Positions 32,979 through 42,054 of a DNA stretch of 58,616 nt are shown piece after piece. Source of the stretch: Streptomyces lycii (lineage in GTDB: Bacteria > Actinomycetota > Actinomycetes > Streptomycetales > Streptomycetaceae); the NCBI RefSeq assembly GCF_009735685.1, contig NZ_WHPN01000076.1, positions 1 to 58,616 of the forward strand, written 5' to 3'. The notes under the pieces are model-generated. The model saw only the letters and a program-made list of their open reading frames with translations, did no database searches and was not told where the DNA came from. Numbering within the stretch: the stretch's first letter is position 1; each line of letters begins with the position of its first letter. A program made the position numbers and the translations under genes.

Positions 32979-33986
32979 GTGCAGCGAAGGGCGTACGGAC
33001 CCGTGGCCGTCCTGGCCGCCGCGCTGCTGTCGGGAGTGGCCGGCTGCACCGGCTCCTCCGGCGGCGACGAGGCCGAGGACTCCAAGCCGGGCGGGCCGTC
33101 CAGCAGCGCCCCGGCCGCCGAGCCCGGCAAGTACCGTTCGCTCCCCGAGGCCTGCGGTTCCGTGGGCCGCGGCACCCTGCGCGACCTGCTGCCCGGCCTG
33201 GTCGAGGAGGGCCAGGAGGAGAGCGAGCGGGAGAAGGCGTACGACGGCGAGGCCGCCCTGACGTACGACACGGACCGCCGCGCGGGCTGCCGCTGGACCG
33301 CCGAGTCCGCCGCCGGCACCCGTCACCTCGACATCGACTTCGAGCGGGTCGTCTCCTACGACGCGGACCTCAGCGACGAGGACCGCGCGCAGAAGCTGTA
33401 CGACGCCAAGGCCGAGGAGGCGGACATCCCCGCCCCGGACGCGGGCGACGGGACCGGGCAGCCCGGCGGCGGGGACGGGGAGGGGCCCGGCTCCGGCGAG
33501 CCGTCCGCGTCCGCCTCCGAGGAGGAGGCCGAGGGCGCCGACGAGGCGGAGAGCACCGGTCCCGGCGACGGCGCGGAGTCCGGCACGGCCGACGAACCGG
33601 GCAGGGGCGACAGCGGCAGCGGCAGCGGCAGCGGCAGCGACAAGCAGAACGAGGGCGAGAAGGACGAAAAGGGCGGGAAGGGCGGGAAGGGTGAGAAGGA
33701 CGACGCGGACAAGGAGTCCCCGTCCGCGGACGCCTCCGCCGACCCCGACATCGCGCCCCGCCCGCTCGACGAACTGGGTGATGTCGCTTACATCGACGAC
33801 CGTCTCGTCACCGCCGATTCCGGCCTGCACCGCGACATCGCGCTCGTCTTCCGCACCTCCAACGTCATCGTCACCATCCGCTACGACCAGTGGTCCACGG
33901 ACCGTTCGGCCATCCCGGACAGCGAGGAGCTGCAACGCAACGCGCAGCGGCTGGCCCGCGAACTGAGCGAGCGCTTCGACGACTGA
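32979..33986 (+). CDS. DUF3558-type lipoprotein with long disordered insertion
   Basis: The 335-residue protein has a lipoprotein signal (lipobox VAGC, C23) and DUF3558-like ends: an N-terminal domain piece KYRSLPEACGSV and a C-terminal piece LGDVAYIDDRLVTADSG through to NVIVTIRYDQW. Between them lies an insertion of roughly 120 residues (about 155-265) made almost wholly of Gly, Ser, Glu, Asp and Lys, including (GS)n. The start is GTG 32979 with a gaaggga site upstream. A second DUF3558-like lipoprotein follows, so this is a paralogous pair of cell-surface proteins of unknown role. Confidence 0.85.
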   Translation: MQRRAYGPVAVLAAALLSGVAGCTGSSGGDEAEDSKPGGPSSSAPAAEPGKYRSLPEACGSVGRGTLRDLLPGLVEEGQEESEREKAYDGEAALTYDTDRRAGCRWTAESAAGTRHLDIDFERVVSYDADLSDEDRAQKLYDAKAEEADIPAPDAGDGTGQPGGGDGEGPGSGEPSASASEEEAEGADEAESTGPGDGAESGTADEPGRGDSGSGSGSGSDKQNEGEKDEKGGKGGKGEKDDADKESPSADASADPDIAPRPLDELGDVAYIDDRLVTADSGLHRDIALVFRTSNVIVTIRYDQWSTDRSAIPDSEELQRNAQRLARELSERFDD

Positions 33987-34075
33987 GACGCCCGTGTGAC
34001 CCGCGGGAACCCTTTACCGTGGGTCGGCGTACGGGTGGCACCGCCGCCCCTGGACGACAGATGAGCGAAGGAACC

Positions 34076-34753
34076 ATGCACCGATCAGCCATGCGACTTC
34101 TGGCAAGCGCAGCCGTCATACCGGTGATGTTCGTCGCCGGCTGCTCCTCGGACTCCGGCGACAAGGCCGACGACTCGGCGTCGCCGTCGAAGAACTCCTC
34201 GTCGGCCGCCCCGGCGCCCGCGAAGTACACCAAGCTGCCGAAGCCGTGCGACGCCGTCGCCGAGAAGACGATCGAGGACCTGGTCCCGGAGGCGGACGAC
34301 AAGTCCGGCTCGGCCGGCAAGTCGAGCGACATCAACGCCCGCGGCACCTGCACCTGGCACGGCCTGGACGGCTTCCAGTTCCGCTGGCTCGACGTCTCCC
34401 TCCAGCGCTTCGAGTCGGACCCGACGCTCGGCAGCGCCGACAAGCGGGCCGGGGAGTACTTCGCCAAGCAGGTCGAGGAGGCGAAGGGCACCAAGGACGC
34501 CAAGAAGGTCGAGACCGGGACACCGTCCGGCCTCGGCGACCAGGCCGCGTCGGTCCGCTACGACATCACCAAGGACGGTGACGGCTACAAGAACCAGACC
34601 GTCGTCGCCCGCACCGAGAACGTCGTCGTCACCGTGAACTACAACGGCGCCGGCTACGAGGACGCGAAGGCCCCCAAGTCCTCCGACCTCCTCAAGGACG
34701 CCGAGAAGGCCGCCGGGGAAATGGTGAAGGCGGTCGCGGCCGCGAACAAGTAG
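34076..34753 (+). CDS. DUF3558 family lipoprotein
   Basis: The 225-residue protein has a signal peptide with lipobox VAGC (C23), a Ser/Ala/Pro linker and a DUF3558 domain: KYTKLPKPCDAVAEKTIEDLVP, then RGTCTWHG and the C-terminal VVVTVNYNG. The two domain cysteines are placed to pair. ATG 34076 has gaagga upstream. It follows its paralogue by 89 bp and ends at a bulged hairpin. Function unknown. Confidence 0.88.
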   Translation: MHRSAMRLLASAAVIPVMFVAGCSSDSGDKADDSASPSKNSSSAAPAPAKYTKLPKPCDAVAEKTIEDLVPEADDKSGSAGKSSDINARGTCTWHGLDGFQFRWLDVSLQRFESDPTLGSADKRAGEYFAKQVEEAKGTKDAKKVETGTPSGLGDQAASVRYDITKDGDGYKNQTVVARTENVVVTVNYNGAGYEDAKAPKSSDLLKDAEKAAGEMVKAVAAANK

Positions 34754-34777
34754 CGGCCCCCGCCCCGCACCCCGCAC

Positions 34778-34812
34778 AGGAGCCCGCGACCCGCCGAAGG
34801 GTCCGGGCTCCT
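34778..34812 (+). terminator. Hairpin terminator after DUF3558 gene
   Basis: aggagcccg plus gaccc (34778-34792) pairs with gggtc plus cgggctcct (34799-34812) with one bulged base and a 6-base loop, 25 bp past the stop codon. Confidence 0.7.
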
Positions 34813-34875
34813 CGTCACTCGCACAGATGTGCCAGGCTGTGCCCGCCAGTTCCCACAGCCGGAAGGGGTCCGCGG

Positions 34876-36138
34876 GTGGCCGCGACGCAACTGACACGCA
34901 CACACCGCATACTCATCGGGGTGGTCGTCGCCGGTGCGGTGCTGATCGCCGCGATCGGTTTCGCCGGGTCCTACGCCGCCGTGCGCGACCTCGCCGAGCA
35001 GAAGGGCTTCGGCGCCTTCTCGGTGTTCTTCCCCATCGGGATCGACGCGGGCATCGTCGTCCTGCTCGCCCTGGACCTGCTGCTCACCTGGATCCGCATC
35101 CCCTTCCCGCTGCTGCGGCAGACCGCCTGGCTGCTCACCGCCGCCACCATCGCGTTCAACGGCGCCGCGGCCTGGCCCGACCCGCTGGGCGTGGGCATGC
35201 ACGCGGTGATCCCGGTGCTGTTCGTCGTCGCCGTCGAGGCCGCGCGGCACGCCATCGGGCGGATCGCCGACATCACCGCCGACAAGCACATGGAGGGCGT
35301 ACGGCTCTCCCGCTGGCTGCTCGCCTTCCCCTCCACCTTCCGGCTCTGGCGCCGTATGAAGCTGTGGGAGCTGCGCTCCTACGACGAGGTGATCCGGCTC
35401 GAACAGGACCGCCTCGTCTACCAGGCCCGCCTCCGCGCCCGCTACGGCCGTGCCTGGCGCCGCAAGGCCCCGGTCGAGTCACTGATGCCGCTGCGGCTGG
35501 CCCGGTACGGGGTGCCGCTGGCGGAGACCGCCTCGGCCGGCCTCGCGGCGGCGGGCATCGCACCGCAGATGCTGCCCCAGCACCGTTCGGCGCCGGAACT
35601 GGAACCCGGGGCCGGCCGGACGACGCCCGACCGGGCATCGGGGCCGGCCGCGGCGGCCGAGGAGGAGCCGGACCGGCGGTTCGCCACCTCCCGGGACGTG
35701 CGGCACCGGGACGTCCAGGCCCCGGAGCACGAGCCGCTCGCGTACGCACCTGCGCGGGAGCAGCGCACCGTCCCCGACGGACAGCCGCAGGCGGCCCCGG
35801 CGCCCCAGCCCCGCGCGGCCGAGCCCACGCCTGCCGCGGAGCCGATGCCCGAACCGGTCCGGGAGCAGGCGGAGGAGCCGCACGTCGAGGTGCCGACGGG
35901 CTCGGGCGGCACGCGCCCCCTGGGCGAGGGCGTACCGAGCGCGGCGCCCTCGGACGAGGATCTCTACCAGGTGTTCCGGTATTCGATAGACGGCGAGGGC
36001 ATGCCCACGCCCGGCGCCTTCGCCGCGAACGTCGAGGCCACGTACGAGCTGCGGCTGCGGGCTCGCGAGCTCAACCAGTACATGGAGCGGTTCACGACCC
36101 GTCTCAACAGCGAAATGCTGCAGGATCACATCGCGTAG
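34876..36138 (+). CDS. DUF2637 membrane protein
   Basis: The 420-residue protein has four transmembrane segments in the first 130 residues (typical DUF2637: FAGSYAAVRDLAEQKGF, IGIDAGIVVLLALDLLL, FNGAAAWPDP), then a basic segment (about 150-200) and a long Pro/Ala/Glu linker. A conserved C-terminal helix-rich end follows (DEDLYQVFRYSIDGEGMPTP). DUF2637 proteins are common near actinobacterial conjugation and sporulation genes, but the role is unknown. The start is GTG 34876. Confidence 0.88.
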   Translation: MAATQLTRTHRILIGVVVAGAVLIAAIGFAGSYAAVRDLAEQKGFGAFSVFFPIGIDAGIVVLLALDLLLTWIRIPFPLLRQTAWLLTAATIAFNGAAAWPDPLGVGMHAVIPVLFVVAVEAARHAIGRIADITADKHMEGVRLSRWLLAFPSTFRLWRRMKLWELRSYDEVIRLEQDRLVYQARLRARYGRAWRRKAPVESLMPLRLARYGVPLAETASAGLAAAGIAPQMLPQHRSAPELEPGAGRTTPDRASGPAAAAEEEPDRRFATSRDVRHRDVQAPEHEPLAYAPAREQRTVPDGQPQAAPAPQPRAAEPTPAAEPMPEPVREQAEEPHVEVPTGSGGTRPLGEGVPSAAPSDEDLYQVFRYSIDGEGMPTPGAFAANVEATYELRLRARELNQYMERFTTRLNSEMLQDHIA

Positions 36139-36155
36139 GAGCCGGCGCCGGCGCT

Positions 36156-36223
36156 GCTCACCGCTCGCCTGCTCACCGCTCACCGCTCACTGTCGCTGCC
36201 GCTGCCGCTGCCGCTGCCGCTGC
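36156..36223. repeat. Short tandem repeats before the PARP-like gene
   Basis: Degenerate gctcaccgct units (36156-36190) are followed by five exact cgctgc hexamers (36194-36223), between the DUF2637 stop and the PARP-like gene. Confidence 0.8.
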
Positions 36224-36343
36224 CGCGGGACGGCCGGCGAGCCGGACAGGACTGCCCGGCGGTCTGCACGTCCGGACATGGCAGGAACGCCCTCCCCGCA
36301 AGGAGAATCCGGAAGATGGCCAGGGGACCAGCAGGGAGTGACA

Positions 36344-37711
36344 GTGCAGGAACGCAAACGTATACCGGCGCGCCGACCGCTCACACCGTTACCTCGAACC
36401 GCTGCCGGCTCCGCGATCCCACCGACGGGTCCGGTCGCTGCCGGCGGGGTGCGCTCCCCGGCCGATCTCATGGCGCTGCAGCGGATGGCCGGCAATGCCG
36501 CGGTGACCCGCGTGGTCGAGGCCGACCGGCACAGTCACTCGGCCGGCTGCCTGCACCACCCCGGGGCCGGACAAGTGCCCGTGCAACGGACCGGGGGCGA
36601 CCCGGACGCGATCACACCCGCTCCGGCCGCCGAGAAGAAGGTCGACCTGAACAGCTTCCTGGGCCGGGACGTCCCGGACTACTGGAAGACGCTGGCCTGG
36701 CAGCAGGAATCGGAGGGCGTCTTCGCTTCCTTCCTCGCCCAGGACCACCCCGTCTTCCGGGCGATCGAGGAGTACGCGCGCGCGTCGCAGAGACTCACGC
36801 CGTACACGGCGCCCGCCGGTGAGAAGACGCGGATAGGCGTCATCACCCGGGAACTCGACGACCCGGCCAAGGTGGCCGCGCTGGGGCCGCAGGGGGAAGC
36901 GAAACTGCGGCGCCGGAAGGATGAGGGCAAGAAGAACGGGCCCCCGCCCCCGCAGTCCCGTGAGATGCAGATCACCGCGATCAAAGTGGTCGCCAACCCC
37001 AAACTGTGGGAGAAGTACGCCGCGAAGCGGCAGATGTACCGTCAGTCACTGTCCGTCAAGGACGGCGAGGGCGGTTTCGAGGGGACCGGCCGGGACGGCA
37101 GCGAGAGGGTCCCCTGGTCGATCGGGCAGCGCCCCGACCTCGCGGGTACAGCGGCGGTCTCGATGGCCCCCGGCCCCGGCCCGGACCACCGCCCCGGTCC
37201 CGACGCGCTGCCCCCCGCCGGGAACGTGAAGGCTCCGGCCAGCGCGGGCGAGGCATTTTTCGTCCACGGGACCACACCGGCGGCGATAACCGGCATCCAG
37301 AGCGGCGGTTTCGACCTGAAATACGTCAGCAACAGGGCAAAGGATGGCGAGCCGGACAACTGGGGCAAGCTGGGCAAGGGTGTCTACATGGCGGACAGCA
37401 CGTCGAAGGCGCAGACCTACACCCGCTGTCCCGATCCGCAGTGCACCGACTTCGACTGCACCGACCCGAACCACCCGCGCAAGGAAATGCTGATGGCCCG
37501 CGGCCTGCTGGGGCAGCCGAACAAGGCCCGCATCTACGACAAGAGCAAGCGCGCCGACGACGAGAACAAGCTCAAGGCGGGCCGGACGTCGATCTACAGC
37601 CCGGGGCTGAAGAACGATCCGCTCGCCATGGGCGCCACCGGAGGGAACGAGTTTCTCTTCAAGGACGTGTCACTGCTCTACCCGGAGATCCGGATCTACT
37701 ACCAGACATAG
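36344..37711 (+). CDS. PARP-type ADP-ribosyltransferase with LQRxAGNxAV leader
   Basis: The 455-residue protein (from GTG 36344, with aggga just upstream; an ATG at 36278 would add 22 residues) has an N-terminal module LQRMAGNAAV (45-54), a His/Cys patch and a VQR at 80-82. This module is seen on actinobacterial toxins linked to contractile injection systems. The C-terminal half is a PARP catalytic domain. It opens with ITAIKVVANPKLWEKY, as in mono-ADP-ribosylating PARPs, and shows H308 (FVHGTT), Y348 (GKGVYMAD), Y359 and E436 (GNEFLFKDVS). These form the H-Y-E triad that binds NAD+ and catalyses transfer. Residues 362-377 hold an inserted C-x5-C-x3-C-x4-H cluster. No signal peptide is seen. 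The target and any immunity gene are unknown. Confidence 0.85.
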   Translation: MQERKRIPARRPLTPLPRTAAGSAIPPTGPVAAGGVRSPADLMALQRMAGNAAVTRVVEADRHSHSAGCLHHPGAGQVPVQRTGGDPDAITPAPAAEKKVDLNSFLGRDVPDYWKTLAWQQESEGVFASFLAQDHPVFRAIEEYARASQRLTPYTAPAGEKTRIGVITRELDDPAKVAALGPQGEAKLRRRKDEGKKNGPPPPQSREMQITAIKVVANPKLWEKYAAKRQMYRQSLSVKDGEGGFEGTGRDGSERVPWSIGQRPDLAGTAAVSMAPGPGPDHRPGPDALPPAGNVKAPASAGEAFFVHGTTPAAITGIQSGGFDLKYVSNRAKDGEPDNWGKLGKGVYMADSTSKAQTYTRCPDPQCTDFDCTDPNHPRKEMLMARGLLGQPNKARIYDKSKRADDENKLKAGRTSIYSPGLKNDPLAMGATGGNEFLFKDVSLLYPEIRIYYQT

Positions 37712-37785
37712 GCCCGGGCCGGCGGCGGTGCCGGGCCCGGCTGTCCCGGCCCGGCCCGGCCGCGGGCGGAGTTCCGCCGGCCCCG

Positions 37786-39558
37786 CTACCCGTCCAGCAG
37801 CTCCCGGACCCGGTCCGCGCCGACCGCCAGGAGCAGCGTCGGCAGCCGCGGGCCGGTGTCGCGGCCGACCAGCAGCCGGTAGAGCAGCGCGAAGAAGCCG
37901 CGCTGCGCGACCTTCAGCTCCGGCGTGGGCTTGGCGTCCGGGTCCAGGCCCGCCTGGATCTTCGGAACGCCGTAGACCAGCGTCGTCAGCCCGTCCAGCG
38001 ACCAGTGGTCGTCGAGCCCGTCCAGCAGCAGCCGCAGCGACTCCCGCTCCGAGTCGTCCAGCCCGTCCAGCAGCTCGGTGTCGGGCTCCTCGCGGACCCG
38101 GGTGCGCTGCTCGGCCGGGACGTGGGTGGTGATCCAGTTCTGGGCGCGGTCCAGCCGGGGCCGGGCCTCGTCCAGGGTGTCGATCGGGTTCGCCGGGTCG
38201 AGTTCCCGCAGGATGCGCAGGGTCTGCCGGGGGTCGCCGGTGGTGATGTCGGCGACGGAGGCGAGCGTCCGGTACGGCAGCGGCCGCGGCGTGCGCGGCA
38301 GCTCACCGGCCGCGGTGCGGGTGGCGCGGCTGTGCGCGGCGCTGTCGGCCGGCTGGGCCGTCCCGGCGTCGATCCTCCGCTCCAGGGCGTCCCACTCGTC
38401 GTAAAGCCGCTGGATCTCCTGGTCGAAGGCGATCTTGAAGGACTGGTTGGGCTTCCGCCGCGCGTACAGCCAGCGCAGCAGCGGCGCCTCCATGATCTCC
38501 AGGGCGTCGCCGGGGGTCGGCACGCCGCCCTTGGAGGAGGACATCTTGGCCATGCCGCTGATGCCGACGAAGGCGTACATCGGGCCGATGGGCTGCTCGC
38601 CGCCGAAGACCTCCTTCACCAGCTGGCCGCCGACGACGTAACTCGACCCGGGCGAGGAGTGGTCGACTCCGGAGGGCTCGAACACGACGCCCTCGTAGGC
38701 CCAGCGCATCGGCCAGTCGACCTTCCAGACCAGCTTGCCGCGGTTGTGCTCGGACAGCAGCACGGTCTCCCCGAAGCCGCACCGGCAGGTGTACGCCAGC
38801 TCCGTCGACTCGTCGTCGTAGGCGGTGACCGTGGTCAGGTCGCGGTCGCAGTTGGAGCAGTACGGCTTGTACGGGAAGTACCCGGCGCCGCCCGCGCCCG
38901 CCGAGCCGTCGTCCTCGCTCGCCGCTCCGGAGCCCTCGGCGGCGGCCTCGGCGGCGGCGGCCTCGGCCTCGTCGAGCTTGGCCTTCTTCTGCTGGAGCTT
39001 CTTGGACTCCTGCGCCTGCTGCGTGACACGGCCCTGGGTCGCGGCCTTGTCCTTGGTGCGGTAGCGGTCGAGGACGGCGTCGATCCGCTCCCGCTCGCGC
39101 ATCGCGAAGAGAATCTGGTCGCGGTACGCGCCGGAGGTGTACTGGAGGGTCTGGCTGATGCCGCGGACCTCGATGCCCAGTTCCTCCAGGGCCGCGGCCA
39201 TGGGCGCCTTGAAGTGCTCGGCCCAGTTCGCGTACTCGCTGCCCGGCGGGGCCGGGACACTGGTCAGCGGCTTGCCGATGTGCTCCGACCAGGACGGGTC
39301 GATGCCGGCCGGGACCTTGCGGAAGCGGTCGTAGTCGTCCCAGGACAGGATGTGCACGCAGTCGTACCCGCGCCGCTTGATCTCGTCGGCGACCAGATGC
39401 GGGGTCATGACCTCGCGGAGGTTGCCGAGGTGGATCGGACCGGAGGGGCTGAGGCCCGAGGCGCAGACGATGGGTTTGCCCGGGGCTCGGCGCTCCGCCT
39501 CGGCGATGACCTCGTCCGCGAAACGGGAGACCCAGTCGGTCTCGGTGCTCTGAGCCAC
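37786..39558 (-). CDS. lysS: Lysyl-tRNA synthetase, class I type
   Basis: The 590-residue enzyme is the class I (archaeal-type) LysRS. The HIGH element is in SGLSPSGPIHLGN (34-46), the KMSKS element is KMSSSKGG, and a zinc-finger-like CSNCD...CRCG lies in between. It charges tRNA-Lys. An Ala/Glu/Gly-rich insertion (EAEAAAAEAAAEGSG region) precedes the zinc site. GTG 39558 has gaggaa 9 nt upstream; GTG 39567 is an alternative. It is divergent from argS, a pairing I remember from S. coelicolor SCO3303/SCO3304. Confidence 0.95.
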   Translation of the reverse strand: MAQSTETDWVSRFADEVIAEAERRAPGKPIVCASGLSPSGPIHLGNLREVMTPHLVADEIKRRGYDCVHILSWDDYDRFRKVPAGIDPSWSEHIGKPLTSVPAPPGSEYANWAEHFKAPMAAALEELGIEVRGISQTLQYTSGAYRDQILFAMRERERIDAVLDRYRTKDKAATQGRVTQQAQESKKLQQKKAKLDEAEAAAAEAAAEGSGAASEDDGSAGAGGAGYFPYKPYCSNCDRDLTTVTAYDDESTELAYTCRCGFGETVLLSEHNRGKLVWKVDWPMRWAYEGVVFEPSGVDHSSPGSSYVVGGQLVKEVFGGEQPIGPMYAFVGISGMAKMSSSKGGVPTPGDALEIMEAPLLRWLYARRKPNQSFKIAFDQEIQRLYDEWDALERRIDAGTAQPADSAAHSRATRTAAGELPRTPRPLPYRTLASVADITTGDPRQTLRILRELDPANPIDTLDEARPRLDRAQNWITTHVPAEQRTRVREEPDTELLDGLDDSERESLRLLLDGLDDHWSLDGLTTLVYGVPKIQAGLDPDAKPTPELKVAQRGFFALLYRLLVGRDTGPRLPTLLLAVGADRVRELLDG

Positions 39559-39917
39559 GATCGGCACTTCCTCTTCTCTTCCCGCGTCTCGTCCAGCGTC
39601 TCTTCCCGGCTGTTCCCGGCCGTTCCCGGCCGTTCCGCCGGGCCCGGAAGACCGCCGGAACAGGTGCTCCGGGCGTGCCCGGAGATCCGGCCGTGCCATT
39701 GTCCCAGACCCCGGGGGCGCCGCGGCGCCATGGGATACTGGGGGCAAACCGTTCGCCGCCGCCGACGGCGGATCCCTAGACTCTGTGCGACACAGTCTTT
39801 GCGACGGACTGTCCGGCAGACTCTGTGCGACCACCGTCCCTCCCGGCCGTACCGGCGGGGAGACCCTCCGGCGAGCGCTCCAGCGAGCACTCCAGCGAAA
39901 GAAGGCGCTAGCACCCC
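39559..39917. promoter_or_regulatory. Divergent lysS/argS promoter region with 14-bp direct repeat
   Basis: The 359-bp gap holds both synthetase promoters. agactctgtgcgac occurs at 39778-39791 and again at 39818-39831 (period 40 bp), with short gcgac words between. No T-box (no specifier stem or TGGNACC-like box) is visible. Confidence 0.55.
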
Positions 39918-41702
39918 ATGGCCCCGGTTCCCTCCATCGCCGCCACAGTCCACCAGCGCGTCGCGGACGCCCTCTCGGCCGCCCTGCCGGAGGCCGGCTC
40001 CGCGGACCCGCTGCTGCGACGCAGCGACCGGGCGGACTTCCAGGCCAACGGCATGCTGGCGCTCGCGAAGAAGCTGGGCGGCAATCCGCGCGAGCTGGCG
40101 GGCCAGGTCGTGGACCGGATCCCGACCGCCGGGAACGCCGACCCGGACGCGGCGATCGCGGCGATCGAGGTGTCCGGCCCGGGCTTCCTCAACATCACCG
40201 TCGCCGACTCGGCGATCACCTCGACGCTGGCGGCCCGCGCCGCGGACGACCGGCTCGGCGTGCCGTACGCGGAGAACCCCGGCACCACGGTGATCGACTA
40301 CTCGCAGCCGAACGTCGCGAAGGAGATGCACGTCGGCCATCTGCGCTCGACGGTGATCGGTGACGCGATCGTGCAGATCCTGGAGCACCGGGGCGAGAGC
40401 GTGGTGCGCAGGCACCACATCGGCGACTGGGGTACCCAGTTCGGCATGCTCATCCAGTACCTCATCGAGCACCCGCACGAGCTGGACCACGCCTCCGACA
40501 CGGCCGCGGCCTCCGGCGAGGGCGAGGCCGCGATGGCCCGCCTGAACCGGCTCTACAAGGCGTCGCGGGCGCTCTTCGACACGGACGAGGAGTTCAAGGA
40601 CCGGGCGCGGCGGCGGGTGGTGGACCTCCAGGCCGGTGACGCGGAGACGCTCGCGCTCTGGCACAAGATCGTCGACGAGTCGAAGATCTACTTCCAGGGC
40701 GTGTACGAGCTGCTGGACGTCGAGGTCCGGGACGAGGACGTCGTCGGCGAGAGCGCGTACAACGACGATCTCAACCAGGTCTGCGACGAGCTGGAGGCGG
40801 CCGGTGTCGCGGTCCGCTCCGAGGGCGCCCTCTGTGTCTTCTTCGACGACGTGAAGGGTCCCGACGGGCAGCCGGTCCCGCTGATCGTGCGGAAGTCCAA
40901 CGGCGGCTTCGGCTACGCGGCCACCGACCTCGCCGCCATCCGCAACCGGATCGGCACGCTCAAGGCGGACACCTTGCTGTACGTCGTGGACGCCCGGCAG
41001 GCGCTGCACTTCAAGATGGTCTTCGAGACCGCGCGCCGGGCGGGATGGCTGCCCGAGGGCGCGGCGAAGCAGCTGGCGTTCGGCACGGTGCTCGGCAAGG
41101 ACGGCAAGCCGTTCAAGACCCGTGAGGGCGAGACGGTGCGGCTGGTCGACCTGCTGAACGAGGCCGTGGACCGGGCCGCCGTCGTCGTACGCGAGAAGGC
41201 CCGGGAGCTGAGCGAGGAAGAGATCGCCGAGCGGGCGGCGCAGGTGGGCATCGGCGCCGTGAAGTACGCCGACCTCTCCACGTCGATGTCCCGGGACTAT
41301 GTCTTCGACCTCGACCGGATGGTCTCGCTCAACGGCGACACCAGCGTCTACCTCCAGTACGCCCACGCCCGGATCCGGTCGATCCTGCGCAAGGCCGGCA
41401 CGGCCGTCCCGAAGGCCCACCCGGAGCTGCCGCTGGCGCCGGCCGAGCGGGCGCTGGGCCTGCACCTGGACGAGTTCGCGGAGACCCTGGCGTCGGTCGC
41501 GGAGACGTACGAGCCGCACAAGCTGGCCGCGTACCTCTACCAACTGGCGTCGGTCTACACGACGTTCTACGACCAGTGCCCGGTGCTCAAGGCCGAGGAG
41601 CCCAACATCGTGGCGAACCGGCTGTTCCTGTGCGAGCTGACGGCCCGCACCCTGCGGCAGGGCATGGCACTGCTCGGCATCCGGGCCCCCGAGCGGCTCT
41701 GA
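39918..41702 (+). CDS. argS: Arginyl-tRNA synthetase
   Basis: The 594-residue enzyme is a standard bacterial ArgRS: N-terminal Arg-tRNA recognition domain (1-110), class I core with HIGH as HVGH (138-141) in [14 protein letters not shown], the KMSK-less variant region and the C-terminal DALR anticodon-binding domain ([22 protein letters not shown]). It charges tRNA-Arg with arginine. ATG 39918 gives the expected length, with gaagg upstream. A long terminator hairpin follows 250 bp downstream. Confidence 0.97.
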   Translation: MAPVPSIAATVHQRVADALSAALPEAGSADPLLRRSDRADFQANGMLALAKKLGGNPRELAGQVVDRIPTAGNADPDAAIAAIEVSGPGFLNITVADSAITSTLAARAADDRLGVPYAENPGTTVIDYSQPNVAKEMHVGHLRSTVIGDAIVQILEHRGESVVRRHHIGDWGTQFGMLIQYLIEHPHELDHASDTAAASGEGEAAMARLNRLYKASRALFDTDEEFKDRARRRVVDLQAGDAETLALWHKIVDESKIYFQGVYELLDVEVRDEDVVGESAYNDDLNQVCDELEAAGVAVRSEGALCVFFDDVKGPDGQPVPLIVRKSNGGFGYAATDLAAIRNRIGTLKADTLLYVVDARQALHFKMVFETARRAGWLPEGAAKQLAFGTVLGKDGKPFKTREGETVRLVDLLNEAVDRAAVVVREKARELSEEEIAERAAQVGIGAVKYADLSTSMSRDYVFDLDRMVSLNGDTSVYLQYAHARIRSILRKAGTAVPKAHPELPLAPAERALGLHLDEFAETLASVAETYEPHKLAAYLYQLASVYTTFYDQCPVLKAEEPNIVANRLFLCELTARTLRQGMALLGIRAPERL

Positions 41703-41710
41703 GCCGCCGC

Positions 41711-41739
41711 CCGCCCCGGAACCGTACGCGCCGGGGCGG
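41711..41739 (+). terminator. First hairpin after argS
   Basis: ccgccccgg (41711-41719) pairs with ccggggcgg (41731-41739), 8 bp past the argS stop. Confidence 0.55.
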
Positions 41740-41950
41740 CGCCCGAGCGGCTGCGAGCCACCACCCCGGACGCCTGCGCGCGCCGGGGTCCGCCGGCTTC
41801 CGGCACCCGGGGTCCGCCGGCTCCCGGGAGCCTCTGGAGCCCGGGAGCACCCGGAGCCCGGACGTCCGGGCAGCCCGGCAGCCGTACGACTGGACGCGCC
41901 CGCCCCCGGGTCCGTACAGCCCGGGCGGCCCGCGACGCCGTACAGCGCGT

Positions 41951-41992
41951 AAGCCCCCGTCCGCCGGTCCTGTGACCGGTGGACGGGGGCTT
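41951..41992 (+). terminator. Very strong hairpin downstream of argS
   Basis: A 19-bp stem (41951-41969 with 41974-41992, one G-T pair) and a 4-base loop form the most stable hairpin of this gap. Pyrimidine-rich sequence follows. It ends argS read-through and insulates the protease gene. Confidence 0.85.
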
Positions 41993-42054
41993 CCTCGTTC
42001 GCGGGGACGCCGGTGCCGGCGGCGTCCGGGGGGACGCAAGGGCCGCGCGGCCGG

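Noticed and set aside
31553..33319. Long minus-strand open frame over rtcB and beyond
   Set aside because: It is Arg/Gly/Ala-rich, runs out of frame through rtcB, whose frame has full motif support, and crosses the divergent promoter region. It is an artefact of high GC.
36344..36620. DUF4157 metallopeptidase-like domain after the LQR module
   Set aside because: No HExxH motif follows. The region goes directly from the VQR patch to the PARP-related part.
37711..37737. Hairpin terminator between the PARP-like gene and lysS
   Set aside because: Only a 7-bp stem with a 13-base loop is found, which is weak for this GC content, so I did not list it as a feature.
39559..39917. T-box riboswitch for argS or lysS
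   Set aside because: No T-box sequence, specifier loop or antiterminator pairing could be found. Only a 14-bp direct repeat is present.
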